From NCBI GenBank assembly GCA_033791605.1, contig JASJGJ010000094.1, forward strand, positions 62,001 to 126,000: 64,000 bases of DNA, in the 5' to 3' direction. Below, one piece after another: positions 17,262 to 27,325 of the stretch; position 1 is the first letter of the stretch, and each line of letters opens with the position of its first letter. Position numbers and translations under genes: made by a program. Source of the stretch: Porticoccus sp033791605 (GTDB taxonomy: Bacteria > Pseudomonadota > Gammaproteobacteria > Pseudomonadales > Porticoccaceae). A model generated the notes under the pieces. The model did not search any database. It saw only the letters and a list, made by a program, of their open reading frames with translations, and was not told the DNA's origin.

Positions 17262-17987
17262 ATGACATTCATCGTATTACTCATAGCGGGATGTATTGCC
17301 TGGTTTATCAGCACAGTGGCTGCGGGTGGTGCAGCAATGCTGATGATTCCCTTAGTCAGCCTTTTGATTGGCCCACAGGTTGTTGCTCCCGTTATAAGTT
17401 TGGGAGCATTTCTTGCCAACCCCTCTCGAGCATGGTTGTTCCGCGGTCATATCGATTGGACAGTAAGCAGATGGTTGATTCCCGGCAGCCTACTAGGGGC
17501 AGTTTTAGGTTCCTGGGCCTTTACACAAATTTCCGGCCAGTGGATTCAAGTCGTCCTAGGATTATTTCTTATATCGACGATATTCCAATATCAGTTTGGT
17601 AAGTCAAAATGTTCATTTTTAATGAAAAAATGTTGGTTCTTCCCAGTTGGGGTTATCATCTCATTTTTGTCAGCAATTATCGGCGGCACTGGTCCTGTAC
17701 ATAACCCATTCATGCTCAACTATGGACTGGAGAAAGAGCGATTAGTCGCAACCAAAGCTATAAATTCACTGGTGATGCAACTCACCAAGTTAATTTCCTA
17801 TACTGGTTTTGGAGTGATGACGCTTGAAATTGGTGGTTACGGGTTAATTATTGGTATCGGTGGATTAATTGGTGCTTGGCTTGCCAGTCGGCACCTTAAG
17901 AAGATAGATCCCAGTCGTTTTCGTAGTTATACACTGATATTAATGCCCATATGTGGTGTTCTGCTATTGATCAAGGCTCTCAGTTAA
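17262..17987 (+). CDS. TauE/SafE family membrane permease
   Basis: Integral membrane protein of 241 residues with about seven or eight hydrophobic helices. The N-terminal half has STVAAGGAAMLMIPL and the second half has SAIIGGTGPVHNPFML, the two glycine-rich repeat elements of TauE/SafE proteins, which move small sulfur or organic anions such as sulfite or sulfoacetate. The substrate here is not known, and no sulfur metabolism gene is adjacent. The ATG at 17262 has no strong ribosome site. Confidence 0.85.
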   Translation: MTFIVLLIAGCIAWFISTVAAGGAAMLMIPLVSLLIGPQVVAPVISLGAFLANPSRAWLFRGHIDWTVSRWLIPGSLLGAVLGSWAFTQISGQWIQVVLGLFLISTIFQYQFGKSKCSFLMKKCWFFPVGVIISFLSAIIGGTGPVHNPFMLNYGLEKERLVATKAINSLVMQLTKLISYTGFGVMTLEIGGYGLIIGIGGLIGAWLASRHLKKIDPSRFRSYTLILMPICGVLLLIKALS

Positions 17988-18034
17988 CAGGCTACTTTTA
18001 TAAAACTAGGTAGTACGAAGGAAAATATCAGCCC

Positions 18035-18763
18035 TCACCGCTCTAAGCTGGCAATCATGGGTAATGCCATAGAGGGGAAATCGGTTATCACGCTATCCAC
18101 TTTAGAACGATATAAATTTTTTATCACACTGGCATCATTAACCGTCCACACGGAGACATGTATCCCTTTTCTGCGAGCATGCCCCAGATTGATGATATTG
18201 CAAACGCTCCAGTTCATCGCGAGTAGACTGCATCTAAATCGATCAAGCACAGGAAAGGGGTTTGGGGTGATAGAGATAAATCCTCTGGGGATATGGGGCG
18301 CAAGGGTCATCAACCGCTGAAGCAAGGTCAAGCTGGCGGACGTAATAACAATTCGTTCCACTGACTCATCAGTGGGAAACTTCTCCGCTAGTAACTCAGC
18401 CATCCGCTCCATCTGTGCCGTTGAACCGGTTTTCACCTCCAACTGATAGCCTTTGATTTCAGGTGTCGCATCTAACATAGCATCCAGCGTCACAATGCCG
18501 GTATTTCGCTTATTTGGCCAAGGTGCGCCGCTCCTCCGTGCATCCATTTTTTTTAATTCAGCGACACTATAGGTATTCACCTTACCCGTATTATCCGTGG
18601 TGCGATCAACACTTTCATCGTGAATCATCACCAACTGGTCATCCTTCGATAGACGCATATCCAGTTCAAGATAACGGGTCCCTCGTTCTATGGCATGCTG
18701 ACAAGCCGCAATGGTATTTTCTGGAGCTTCTCCGCCTGCACCTCTATGCCCATATACCAACAT
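18035..18763 (-). CDS. Cytoplasmic glycerophosphodiester phosphodiesterase (UgpQ-like)
   Basis: Enzyme of 242 residues, without signal peptide, that hydrolyses glycerophosphodiesters to glycerol 3-phosphate and an alcohol. Visible active-site elements are GHRG at 5-8, APENT at 13-17, ELDMR with the metal-binding Glu and Asp near 33-37, and IHDE...DRTT near 47-56. The segment VSVWTVND near 203-210 is also typical of the family. The length fits the cytoplasmic UgpQ type. No ugp transporter genes are next to it. Confidence 0.92.
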   Translation of the reverse strand: MLVYGHRGAGGEAPENTIAACQHAIERGTRYLELDMRLSKDDQLVMIHDESVDRTTDNTGKVNTYSVAELKKMDARRSGAPWPNKRNTGIVTLDAMLDATPEIKGYQLEVKTGSTAQMERMAELLAEKFPTDESVERIVITSASLTLLQRLMTLAPHIPRGFISITPNPFPVLDRFRCSLLAMNWSVCNIINLGHARRKGIHVSVWTVNDASVIKNLYRSKVDSVITDFPSMALPMIASLER

Positions 18764-18907
18764 ACTGCCTTCCTTTGATCTAACCCTATCGCAAACACAT
18801 ATTAGCTGTTTTGTGTATGATATCGATACCTTCTTATCGGCACTAACTTGTCCCTAAGAGCTTATTGTCCCACTTATTACATAAGCCTTCAGATCTAACC
18901 ATATTAT

Positions 18908-19513
18908 ATGCAAGACTTACAAAAGCAAAAGTTACATAACACCTACTTTGCTATGCGCCATGGCCAAAGCGAAGCCAATGTTGCCGGCATCATTGCCAGC
19001 GATCCAGCGACCGGTTGTAACAAATATGGGCTGACCGACATTGGCAAGCAGCAAGTCACGCTATCTGTTCAAAATGCGGTTGAATTAAAGAGTGACGTCC
19101 GTATTATCTGCTCAGATTTTTTACGTACAAAAGAAACGGCAGAAATTGCATACCGTTTACTCCAGACAAAACACCCTATCCAATACTCCATCCAACTACG
19201 AGAACGTTTTTTTGGTGAACTTAACGGCCTTAGTGATCATCATTACCAAGATGTCTGGACGCTGGACAAGGCGAATACAAACCACCAGGAATATGGTGTT
19301 GAAAGTGCTAATCAGGTAGTAGTAAGGGCATCAATATTGATTGCCCAGCTTGAAGAGCGGTTTACTGGCGATACATTTTTGCTCGTCGCCCACGGTGATG
19401 TTTTACAACTACTACAAACTTGGTTTAACCATGTACCATCCAGCGAACATCGTGAATTACCCCACCTGTCCACAGCTGAAATTCGCTGCTTAAACTCACC
19501 ACCGAATAAATAG
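18908..19513 (+). CDS. Histidine phosphatase (phosphoglycerate mutase-like) family protein
   Basis: Protein of 201 residues with the catalytic RHG motif (FAMRHGQSEAN near 17-27), which supplies the phosphorylated His, and the second His in VAHGDV near 160-165. The rest fits the broad two-histidine phosphatase superfamily. Substrate cannot be told; sugar phosphates or alpha-ribazole phosphate are possible. It stands alone, divergent from the glycerophosphodiesterase gene. Confidence 0.85.
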   Translation: MQDLQKQKLHNTYFAMRHGQSEANVAGIIASDPATGCNKYGLTDIGKQQVTLSVQNAVELKSDVRIICSDFLRTKETAEIAYRLLQTKHPIQYSIQLRERFFGELNGLSDHHYQDVWTLDKANTNHQEYGVESANQVVVRASILIAQLEERFTGDTFLLVAHGDVLQLLQTWFNHVPSSEHRELPHLSTAEIRCLNSPPNK

Positions 19514-19541
19514 CCACAGACCATCTAATCGGCTGTACAAC

Positions 19542-20174
19542 TTAGGCACAACTCACGCCAGTTCCTCTTAACCCACAATAGCCATTGGGATTTTTGGCCA
19601 AATACTGCTGATGATATTCTTCGGCATAATAGAATGTCTGATCTTTAGCAATTTCAGTGGTAATAGGTACAGCAAACCCGGCCTCATCAAGTGCGTTCTG
19701 ATAGCCATCTCTACTCTGTAAAACTAGGTTTAACTGCTCTTCACTTGAACAATAAATGGCTGAGCGATATTGAGTACCCTGATCATTACCCTGCCGCATA
19801 CCCTGAGTAGGGTCATGGGCCTCCCAAAAGGTGTTAAGCAGCTGTTGTAAATTTGTTCCTGAAGGATCAAAAACCACCTTAACCACTTCCGTATGGCCAG
19901 TTAGTCCGGAACAAACCTCATCGTAGGTTGGGTTTTTAGTATAACCGCCCGCATAACCAACGGCTGTTGTATAAACACCTGGTTGAATCCAGAAACGTCT
20001 TTCTGCACCCCAAAAACATCCCAAGCCCAATACTATTTCCTGCATACCCACAGGAAATGGCGGAATAATGCAGTGCCCTTTTTCGTAGTGCAAACTATTC
20101 ACAGGCATGACCTCTGCCCTACCAGGAATAGCCTCGGCAGCCGTCACCATAAAATTTTTATTCTGTCCAAACAT
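19542..20174 (-). CDS. msrA: Peptide methionine sulfoxide reductase MsrA
   Basis: Reduces methionine-S-sulfoxide in proteins and free methionine. The catalytic GCFWG is at 52-56 (Cys53), and resolving cysteines Cys200 and Cys209 lie in the C-terminal YCGLRGTGVSCA. The length of 210 with an N-terminal extension of about 45 residues is like the E. coli type. No signal peptide, so cytoplasmic. It is convergent with the histidine phosphatase gene. Confidence 0.95.
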   Translation of the reverse strand: MFGQNKNFMVTAAEAIPGRAEVMPVNSLHYEKGHCIIPPFPVGMQEIVLGLGCFWGAERRFWIQPGVYTTAVGYAGGYTKNPTYDEVCSGLTGHTEVVKVVFDPSGTNLQQLLNTFWEAHDPTQGMRQGNDQGTQYRSAIYCSSEEQLNLVLQSRDGYQNALDEAGFAVPITTEIAKDQTFYYAEEYHQQYLAKNPNGYCGLRGTGVSCA

Positions 20175-20373
20175 GTCGCACCTTTTTATCCCCGCACTCT
20201 CGTATATCAGTACTCTTGTTTCAGCACTATGAATAACAGCACTCTCATTTTTTATCGAATAAAATCTTGATTAGAACCTAGCCCTATTGCTCAGGTCTTA
20301 ATGCTCCATTAGGCTAGAATCTATTCTAGTCACTCTATTTTCTGATCCATTAATGACCAAGGCGTTCACCGTT

Positions 20374-21048
20374 ATGATCGAACTGTATACCGCTGCCACA
20401 CCCAATGGCCACAAAATCAGTATTGCATTGGAAGAACTCGGGCTGCCCTACAATATGCACCACCTAAGCCTCAGTAAAAATGAACAGAAAGAACCGGAAT
20501 ACATCAAGCTCAACCCCAATGGCAGAATTCCCACCATTATAGACCGAGATAACAACGACTTTGTGGTCTTTGAATCCGGTTCTATTTTAATGTATCTGGC
20601 CGAAAAAACCGGCAAGCTATTATCCACAGACCCCGATGAACGTTCACGTGCCATTCAATGGCTCATGTTCCAAATGGGCGGTATTGGCCCCATGATGGGA
20701 CAAGCCAATGTCTGGTTCCGCTACTGGGATGAAACTTACCAGCCGGCCATCGACCGTTATCAAAATGAAGTCAAACGACTCTTTGGTGTTATGGATGGTC
20801 ATTTAAAAGGCCGAGAATACCTTACCAATCAACTCAGCATCGCCGATATCGCCAACTGGGCTTGGGTAAGAATTTATGATTGGTCAGGGGTACCCATTGA
20901 TAACTTCCCTCACTTATCGGCTTGGCTAGACCGGCTAGATCAACGTCCCGCCTTTCAAAAAGGAATCAATACACCGCCCGCTGAATATGAACAGAAAGCA
21001 AAAGCCGACGATTTTGTAACCGGGGCTAAGAACATGTTGCTGAAGTAA
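20374..21048 (+). CDS. Glutathione S-transferase, YfcG/YghU (Nu) type
   Basis: Protein of 224 residues. The thioredoxin-like N-domain starts MIELYTAATPNGHKIS, with the TPNGHK motif of the Nu-class (YfcG) enzymes, which act as disulfide-bond reductases with bound glutathione. FESGSILMYLAEKTG near 67-81 is the glutathione gamma-Glu site, followed by an all-helical C-domain (SIADIANWAW). The ATG at 20353 is also possible, but the family begins at the second ATG, which I used. Single gene. Confidence 0.9.
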   Translation: MIELYTAATPNGHKISIALEELGLPYNMHHLSLSKNEQKEPEYIKLNPNGRIPTIIDRDNNDFVVFESGSILMYLAEKTGKLLSTDPDERSRAIQWLMFQMGGIGPMMGQANVWFRYWDETYQPAIDRYQNEVKRLFGVMDGHLKGREYLTNQLSIADIANWAWVRIYDWSGVPIDNFPHLSAWLDRLDQRPAFQKGINTPPAEYEQKAKADDFVTGAKNMLLK

Positions 21049-21174
21049 CACTTTGTTTCTTAAGTCGGGGCTGTACGGCTTTGCTTTCCAGTCCCCGTAC
21101 ATCATTTAAACATCTGCCTTAAGAAAAACTTAAGTAATGGATGTTAGTCTGTATTTCAATGCCCAGCTAAAGTC

Positions 21175-22329
21175 GTGGTAACAACCATCAAATCGATCCT
21201 CTTAAAATTTTTAATTGCCGCACTTGGGCTTGTGCTCTTGGTTATGTGTGTACTGCGCTTTGGGGTACTTCTTCATCACGACAAAAAGAACAATGCCGTA
21301 CTTGTTCCCGGTCCGTACCCTGTACCCGATGCTATCCAAAAAATTCACACATCGGCATTTGTTGCCGACCTACATGCTGATTCTCTGTTATGGAAACGTG
21401 ACCTTCGCAAACGCTATACCCGTGGCCAGGTAGACTTACCTCGACTAAAAGATGGAGGTGTTGATTTACAAGTATTCGGTGTCGTCACCAAAGTACCAAA
21501 CCCCATAAGCTTTTTTACCAATAGTAGTGATACCGATAGCTTGCCCTTGTTATTTCTCGCCTCATGGCGATCACCCGCAACCTGGTTTAATCCAAAAGAG
21601 CGAGCACTGACGCAAGCCAATGAAATTGTACAGCTAGCAAACACTTCACAACTGACACTTGTGCTTCGCAAAAAAGACATGTCAGTTGAAGGTATCAAGG
21701 GTCTGCTAGCCCTTGAAGGCATGCACGCACTCAACGGAGAAGAAACATCGCTCCTAGATCTCTATTCAGCTGGGTTCAGAATGATGGGGCTGGCACACTT
21801 TTTTGATAACGAAGTAGCGGGGTCAATTCATGGTGTCGATAAAATCGGACTCACCCAACTAGGCCGCAGGCTTATTCCTCAAATGGAAGCATTGGGCATC
21901 ACTATAGATCTTGCTCACGTCTCAAATGCGGCTTTCGATGAAACTCTCGACCTTGTCACCAAACCCGTCGTTGTCTCCCATGTAGGAGTCGCTGGCACCT
22001 GTCCCGGCCCACGGAGTTTAACGGATACCCAGTTACAACGTATTGCCAAAAATGGCGGCGTCATCGGTGTAGGATTTTGGAAGAGAGCCATTTGCAATGT
22101 CAGTGTCAAAGGTATTACTGCTGCCATACTCCATGCCATTAACGTTGCAGGCATTGATCATGTAGGTCTCGGATCGGATTTCGACGGGAATGTCACCACG
22201 CCATTCGATACCACAGGGCTACCCATGCTCACAGAAGCACTACTTGGTGCAGGGTTACCAGAAGAAGATGTGCTCAAGGTACTTGGCGGTAATGTACGGC
22301 GAGTACTTACTGCAAACTTACCAGAATAG
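21175..22329 (+). CDS. Membrane-anchored M19 family dipeptidase
   Basis: Zinc dipeptidase of the renal dipeptidase family, 384 residues. One N-terminal transmembrane helix (about 8-30) anchors it in the inner membrane with the enzyme outside the cytosol. Metal ligands are seen in DLHADS (near 65-70), in LALEG (near 177-181, bridging Glu), in the first SHVG near 265 and in the SDFDG segment near 334-338. The start is a GTG without a strong ribosome site. It may act on dipeptides, fitting the presence of the oligopeptide importer elsewhere in the window, but the two are not linked. Confidence 0.9.
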   Translation: MVTTIKSILLKFLIAALGLVLLVMCVLRFGVLLHHDKKNNAVLVPGPYPVPDAIQKIHTSAFVADLHADSLLWKRDLRKRYTRGQVDLPRLKDGGVDLQVFGVVTKVPNPISFFTNSSDTDSLPLLFLASWRSPATWFNPKERALTQANEIVQLANTSQLTLVLRKKDMSVEGIKGLLALEGMHALNGEETSLLDLYSAGFRMMGLAHFFDNEVAGSIHGVDKIGLTQLGRRLIPQMEALGITIDLAHVSNAAFDETLDLVTKPVVVSHVGVAGTCPGPRSLTDTQLQRIAKNGGVIGVGFWKRAICNVSVKGITAAILHAINVAGIDHVGLGSDFDGNVTTPFDTTGLPMLTEALLGAGLPEEDVLKVLGGNVRRVLTANLPE

Positions 22330-22412
22330 AGAGTTTATTGACTGATACAAAATCACAAGCCATCAGGCTTATTAACTAACAGTTATGTGCACTAAACCTA
22401 CCGAGGCGTTGT

Positions 22413-23102
22413 ATGAGTCACCATGAAATTCACCGATCACATCGCGTTGGCTGGCTACGTGCTGCTGTATTAGGTGCCAACGACGGCATTGTATCTACCG
22501 CTAGTCTCATTATTGGTGTAGCCGCGGCTAGTTCTACTCAGGAGAGTATTCTGCTGGCAGGAGTGGCGGGTTTAGTTGCTGGGGCAATGTCAATGGCCGC
22601 TGGCGAATATGTGTCTGTAAGCTCACAGTCGGATACGGAGAATGCCGACATAGCACTTGAAAAACGATCACTAGAAAAAGATTTCGAATTTGAGAAAGAT
22701 GAGCTTGCGAAGATTTACGAAACCAGAGGGCTTGAGACAGCTTTGGCCAGGCAAGTCGCACAAAAACTAATGGCTCATGACGCGCTCGGGGCGCACGCCC
22801 GAGACGAAATAGGATTATCGGAAAGTACTGGTGCACAACCCGTACAGGCAGCATTTTTTTCAGCAGGGACGTTTACAATTGGTGCTGCTCTTCCCTTGTT
22901 GATGGCATGGATTGTGCTTGGATCTCAGTTAATCGCGGTAGTTGCTGGTTCCTCCCTATTATTTTTGGCGTCTCTCGGTGCTCTTGCCGCGCGAGTTGGC
23001 GGCGCCGCCGTTACCATCGGTGCAATACGTGTAACTTTTTGGGGTGCGCTTGCTATGGTATTAACCGCAGGAGTTGGTCGAGTATTTGGTGTAGTTGCCT
23101 GA
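22413..23102 (+). CDS. VIT1/CCC1 family metal transporter
   Basis: Membrane protein of 229 residues. The start (GWLRAAVLGANDGIVST) and the glycine-rich helix with MAAGEYVSVSSQ match VIT/CCC1 transporters, which move Fe2+ or Mn2+. A cytoplasmic Glu-rich segment (about 78-130, with LEKDFEFEKDEL) corresponds to the metal-binding domain, and three hydrophobic helices follow. The direction in bacteria is probably efflux or detoxification. Metal specificity is inferred. Confidence 0.9.
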   Translation: MSHHEIHRSHRVGWLRAAVLGANDGIVSTASLIIGVAAASSTQESILLAGVAGLVAGAMSMAAGEYVSVSSQSDTENADIALEKRSLEKDFEFEKDELAKIYETRGLETALARQVAQKLMAHDALGAHARDEIGLSESTGAQPVQAAFFSAGTFTIGAALPLLMAWIVLGSQLIAVVAGSSLLFLASLGALAARVGGAAVTIGAIRVTFWGALAMVLTAGVGRVFGVVA

Positions 23103-23240
23103 TGGTATCGCAATCGGCCACGACTGCATACGGAAGCGGACGAGGCAGATCCGCGCCGCTGATGCGAGGCGTTAATACGGACAGTGACATTTTTAGACAC
23201 ATCTCCTCTCTCAGTTTTGGTAGGAAGTACACCTACAAAT

Positions 23241-25265
23241 TTATTTCAATTTTCGAATAGCACGCTTTAGCACTTTCAATCTTTCCTGACTCTCACCACC
23301 ATATCGCATATGTTCATAAGCTGCGTTAATAGCCTTCACTTCCCTGCCCCATTCCGGTTTCAATTCAGCAACTCGTTTTGCATAATTCCTTGGCCCTTCA
23401 CCGGGATTGCGGTGAATACCTGCCGTTTCTAGCTTCTTACATAATTGTAGAAAAACTCTATCGAGCTCATCATGTTCAGAACGAAAAATATGTCGCAAAT
23501 ACCAAAGGGCGATGCCCCCTAATAGTCCACCACCGATGATTAAAAACACTAAAGCAATTCTTAATGGGCTGTATTCACCCAACCATTTTTTTAGCAGATT
23601 TTCCTGAATATTGTCATAACCCAAGACCCAACGTGCCCATTGGTAATTGAGTGAATCTAACCGTAGACGAATTTTATTGAGCCAGTTGATATGGCGAAAC
23701 TGCATCAGGGACAAGGGTGAATCTTCTAAATAACCTTCGTTATCAGCCAACGCAGATTCAAGATCAAACTCGATGCGTTCTGGTGCTACCGCAGCGGTGG
23801 GGTCAACTCTGATCCAACCTCTGCCCTTTATCCAAACCTCTGACCAAGCATGAGCATCGTACTGCCTGACAACAAGATAGTTATCAGGATGGCGCTCCCC
23901 ACCCTGATAACCTGCCACTACTCTGGCGGGAATACCGGCCGCACGCATCAGGAAGGTAAAACTACTGGAGAAGTGTTCGCAAAAACCTTTTTTTGTTTCA
24001 AACAAAAATTCATCTACGCTATGTGTTCCCAGTAAGGGAGGTGACAAGGTGTAGCTGAATTCCTGGTTATAGAGGCTGAGCGCTTGCTGAACGATCAGAA
24101 GATCATCGCTGATGTTGTTGCGCCAACTGCGAGCCAACGCCAAACTTTGTGGGTTATAACCTTTAGGTATTTGTAAGGCGATAGAACGGTGTCGATTGGA
24201 CAAACCTTGTGGTGCAATTTGGTAGTCTAACCAACTACGAACGTCGTATTGAGTTTTACTGGTAATCGGTTGTGATGACAGCAACCTGAAGTCACGTGTT
24301 AACCCCACGCCACGACTTTTGGGTAAGGGTGTCGGTAGACTATAAAGCCATGGCTGCTGGGTGGGTTCCAGAATAATGCTGTAATCTATAGGCTGCCCTT
24401 TGCGTTCAATCAGAGCATCCCAATCTTTCTCTTTTTCACCAAACCATTGCAGTAAATTATCTTGCTCGTACATAGCGGGGTCAGTTCGAGACCAGGTTCT
24501 ACCGTCAAAATCGGACAAAACAAGACCCCGCCAATACAGCTGATACTGACGAGGTATATCGCCTTCAAAGCTGGCCCGAAACGCTACGTCGGCAGAACGA
24601 CCAAGACGACTAAAATTACCGGGCGACATGTCATCACTCATGCCTGTTTTGGCACTGTGACTTTGAATGGGGACCGACCAAAAAGACCCTAATCTGGGCA
24701 TGATCAAGAAAAACAGTAACATCAACGGAATCGCCTGTATCAGCAATACGACAGATGTTCTTAAGGGACGAAGAACTTGAGATGCTTGAGAGGCACCGTC
24801 ACCTCCTTCAGGAACACCTTGATACAAGCCCACTAATGCAGCTATAACGAGCAACAAACAACCTAAAATAGAGAGGGAACTGACAATACTTTGGTTAAAT
24901 AACGCTTGCAGGGTTGCCACAAAAAAAGCCAGGAACACGACCACTAAAGCATCCCTTTGATGCTCCATTTCCAGCAGTTTAAGTATGAAAGCGGAGACCA
25001 GAAGCGCCACCATGGGTTCAAGCCCCACGGGTTTACCGTATTCCAGCAATAATCCCACTAAACACAATGCCAGCAGCCCATATTTCACAATGCGCCTAGG
25101 GGTATACCAAACCCCACGATAACGCTGCACTTGCCAGATGATGGTCACAGCAGCGGCCAGTAAAACCCAAAGTGGTAAATGCCCCACGTGAAGTAAAATG
25201 ACCGAGCTAAATGCGGTTAACAACCAGACCAGTGCATGTCTGTGAATTTGCCAGACGGGTATCAT
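23241..25265 (-). CDS. tgpA: TgpA-type transglutaminase-like membrane protein
   Basis: Protein of 674 residues. The N-terminal part has about six or seven helices (1-190), then a periplasmic region and a transglutaminase-like core with triad Cys429 (GFCEHF), His472 (AHAWSEVW) and Asp488 (VDPT); one more helix (about 570-590) and a C-terminal DUF4129-like tail follow. The architecture matches TgpA of Pseudomonas aeruginosa. Its start overlaps the stop of the DUF58 gene by four bases (ATGA), so the two are translated together. Its substrates and role are poorly known; envelope function is expected. Confidence 0.93.
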   Translation of the reverse strand: MIPVWQIHRHALVWLLTAFSSVILLHVGHLPLWVLLAAAVTIIWQVQRYRGVWYTPRRIVKYGLLALCLVGLLLEYGKPVGLEPMVALLVSAFILKLLEMEHQRDALVVVFLAFFVATLQALFNQSIVSSLSILGCLLLVIAALVGLYQGVPEGGDGASQASQVLRPLRTSVVLLIQAIPLMLLFFLIMPRLGSFWSVPIQSHSAKTGMSDDMSPGNFSRLGRSADVAFRASFEGDIPRQYQLYWRGLVLSDFDGRTWSRTDPAMYEQDNLLQWFGEKEKDWDALIERKGQPIDYSIILEPTQQPWLYSLPTPLPKSRGVGLTRDFRLLSSQPITSKTQYDVRSWLDYQIAPQGLSNRHRSIALQIPKGYNPQSLALARSWRNNISDDLLIVQQALSLYNQEFSYTLSPPLLGTHSVDEFLFETKKGFCEHFSSSFTFLMRAAGIPARVVAGYQGGERHPDNYLVVRQYDAHAWSEVWIKGRGWIRVDPTAAVAPERIEFDLESALADNEGYLEDSPLSLMQFRHINWLNKIRLRLDSLNYQWARWVLGYDNIQENLLKKWLGEYSPLRIALVFLIIGGGLLGGIALWYLRHIFRSEHDELDRVFLQLCKKLETAGIHRNPGEGPRNYAKRVAELKPEWGREVKAINAAYEHMRYGGESQERLKVLKRAIRKLK

Positions 25266-26305
25266 GATACCGTCTTCTCCGTACGAGACTTTTTAAATTT
25301 TCGCTCATTAGTCCGCTTTTTTTCCGCCTTCCCATTTATAGAGCTAGGCTGTTCAAACAAAGCCAGTTCTTTCAAAAGCCTAAGTTTATGGGTTTCACCA
25401 CTGTCCGGTGCTACCTCTAAGGCTGGCAGCCTCAAACCATAATACTGATTGGTCACAGCAACCTTCAGTAACTTGCCCGTTAGGACTGACAGTCGGGATT
25501 CCCTGTCCAACCCCGGCAACGCATCCCAATCCAGCCAAATTCGTTCATCTTGATAGTCTGCATAATGTTTGGCGTAGAGCCCCTGTTCTCGGGCATATTG
25601 CTTCCAGGCTATTCGTTTCAATGAGTCGCCCGGTTGGTAATGTTTTAAACCAACAAAATCTTCACTTCCTTCATCACGCTGAAGTGCTCCTTCCCCTCGC
25701 CCTGAAGTATTTAAGTGCTCATGTAAATCAAATATCGGGCGAGGATAAACAAGACAACTAATATTCAAATCTATTTTGGTCCAGACTCGCAATAAACCCA
25801 GTGGATAGACGCTCTCTACCTTTAGTCGTCCAGGATTATAGTGACCGCGTTTGGGTGCCAAAACAGACAACCTGACACGAACATTTTCTTTACCTTGTAT
25901 GCTCGCGGTTGTTATCTCACTGCCATCAAATGAAAGCCTTAATCCATTTCGATAACGAGGATATTTCTGACTCAACATAACTTCTACAGATAAGGTTTCT
26001 CCTGTAAACACAGGAGTAGCGTGTACGAATGTTATTGATAGCCCAGACATATTGATAAAACTATGCAATATACCCACTAAAAATAGCGCTGTTAAAAGGC
26101 AGGTAATGGCAAACACCACGTTATTTTCGTAGTTAGTCGCCATCAGCCAACACAATAAAATAAGCAGAAAAAAACTGAATCCCACTTTGGAGGGAAAGAT
26201 AAACAGATTGGAATTTCCGAGAGAAATACTGTTTGAAGGAGGAACTCTGCGATAGGCCCAATGTAAGAAGAGCTGTTGAACCGCTTGGCCAAAAGATTTG
26301 ATCAT
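25262..26305 (-). CDS. DUF58 domain protein (MoxR partner)
   Basis: Membrane protein of 347 residues with two helices near the N-terminus (about 40-85), then a DUF58 domain with the family signature YQPGDSLKRIAWKQYAR near 220-236. The C-terminus (KKRTNERKFKKSRTEK) is strongly basic. It is encoded between MoxR and TgpA, the usual order for this module. Thought to act with MoxR in assembly or activation of envelope complexes; no exact role is visible. Confidence 0.92.
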   Translation of the reverse strand: MIKSFGQAVQQLFLHWAYRRVPPSNSISLGNSNLFIFPSKVGFSFFLLILLCWLMATNYENNVVFAITCLLTALFLVGILHSFINMSGLSITFVHATPVFTGETLSVEVMLSQKYPRYRNGLRLSFDGSEITTASIQGKENVRVRLSVLAPKRGHYNPGRLKVESVYPLGLLRVWTKIDLNISCLVYPRPIFDLHEHLNTSGRGEGALQRDEGSEDFVGLKHYQPGDSLKRIAWKQYAREQGLYAKHYADYQDERIWLDWDALPGLDRESRLSVLTGKLLKVAVTNQYYGLRLPALEVAPDSGETHKLRLLKELALFEQPSSINGKAEKKRTNERKFKKSRTEKTVS

Positions 26306-26356
26306 CTGACAGGCCTTTGATGGATAATAATTCCCCCTATACCCGTATCCTTGGGC

Positions 26357-27274
26357 CTAAACAATATCCACTGCATTTAGTACTTTTTGAACCAGAGCCT
26401 CTCCAGTTTGACTGGATTGTTCAACTGAACCCTTTAACCTATGCCCTGCCACACCGGGCATAATTGTCTGAACATCCTCAGGAATCACGTAATTTCTCCC
26501 CTGTATCAACGCCCAAGCCCTTGCGCATTGCAACATCGCTAAGGCTCCTCGGGGAGATAACCCACACTGAAAGGAGGAATCAGTACGAGTGAACTGAACC
26601 AGACGTTGAAGGTAATCTACCAAACTGTCCGAGACTTTTATCTGCAGAACCTGCTGCTGAATTTTCAGCAATTGTTGTGGAGAAATGACGGTAGGGATTC
26701 TTGCGATCAATGTACGCGGATCAGCACCTAACAGCATTTCTCGCTCTGATACTGGATCGGGATAGCCTAACTCAACACGCATCAAGAAACGGTCCAGTTG
26801 AGACTCCGGTAATGGAAAAGTGCCAGCTTGTGTTGATGGATTCTGGGTAGCAATAACAAAAAAAGGTTTGGGCAAATCCCGTGTCTCACCTTCAATGGTT
26901 ACCTGCCCTTCCGCCATCGCTTCCAATAATGCACTTTGAGTTTTTGGCGTGGTTCGATTAATTTCGTCAGCTAGTAATAGCTGGTTGAAAATTGGGCCAG
27001 GATGAAACTCAAACTGTGCCTTATTGCGATCATAAACAGACACACCGAGAATATCGGCGGGAAGCAAATCACTGGTGAACTGAATTCGACTAAAAGAAAG
27101 GCCCAACACCTTGGCTAAGGTATGGGCCATCGTCGTTTTACCCATTCCGGGTAAATCCTCAATCAGCAGATGCCCCTGAGCAAACAGGCAGGCCAGCGAT
27201 AACTTTATTTGTTGTTGTTTACCCAGTAGAACTTTACTGACATTGGAAACAATCTGGTCTACAGCTTTTTGCAT
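26357..27274 (-). CDS. MoxR family AAA+ ATPase
   Basis: AAA+ ATPase of 305 residues with Walker A GMGKTT near 44-49, Walker B LLADEINR near 106-113 and sensor ATQNPS near 147-152. MoxR proteins serve as chaperones for cofactor insertion or assembly of complexes. It is first in the MoxR-DUF58-TgpA order, with 51 bases to the next gene. No VWA-domain partner gene follows, unlike in some MoxR operons. Confidence 0.93.
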   Translation of the reverse strand: MQKAVDQIVSNVSKVLLGKQQQIKLSLACLFAQGHLLIEDLPGMGKTTMAHTLAKVLGLSFSRIQFTSDLLPADILGVSVYDRNKAQFEFHPGPIFNQLLLADEINRTTPKTQSALLEAMAEGQVTIEGETRDLPKPFFVIATQNPSTQAGTFPLPESQLDRFLMRVELGYPDPVSEREMLLGADPRTLIARIPTVISPQQLLKIQQQVLQIKVSDSLVDYLQRLVQFTRTDSSFQCGLSPRGALAMLQCARAWALIQGRNYVIPEDVQTIMPGVAGHRLKGSVEQSSQTGEALVQKVLNAVDIV

Positions 27275-27325
27275 TAAATCCGGACTCCGCCTATGTCACC
27301 AAGTGTCACGAAACGAACCAGCGGA

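Noticed and set aside
21049..21110. Possible terminator after the GST gene
   Set aside because: CGGGG and CCCCG can pair, but the stem has bulges and no T-run follows.
22907..23260. Plus-strand frame of 117 codons after the VIT gene
   Set aside because: It overlaps the VIT-type gene in another frame and has Cys/Arg/Ser-rich shadow composition.
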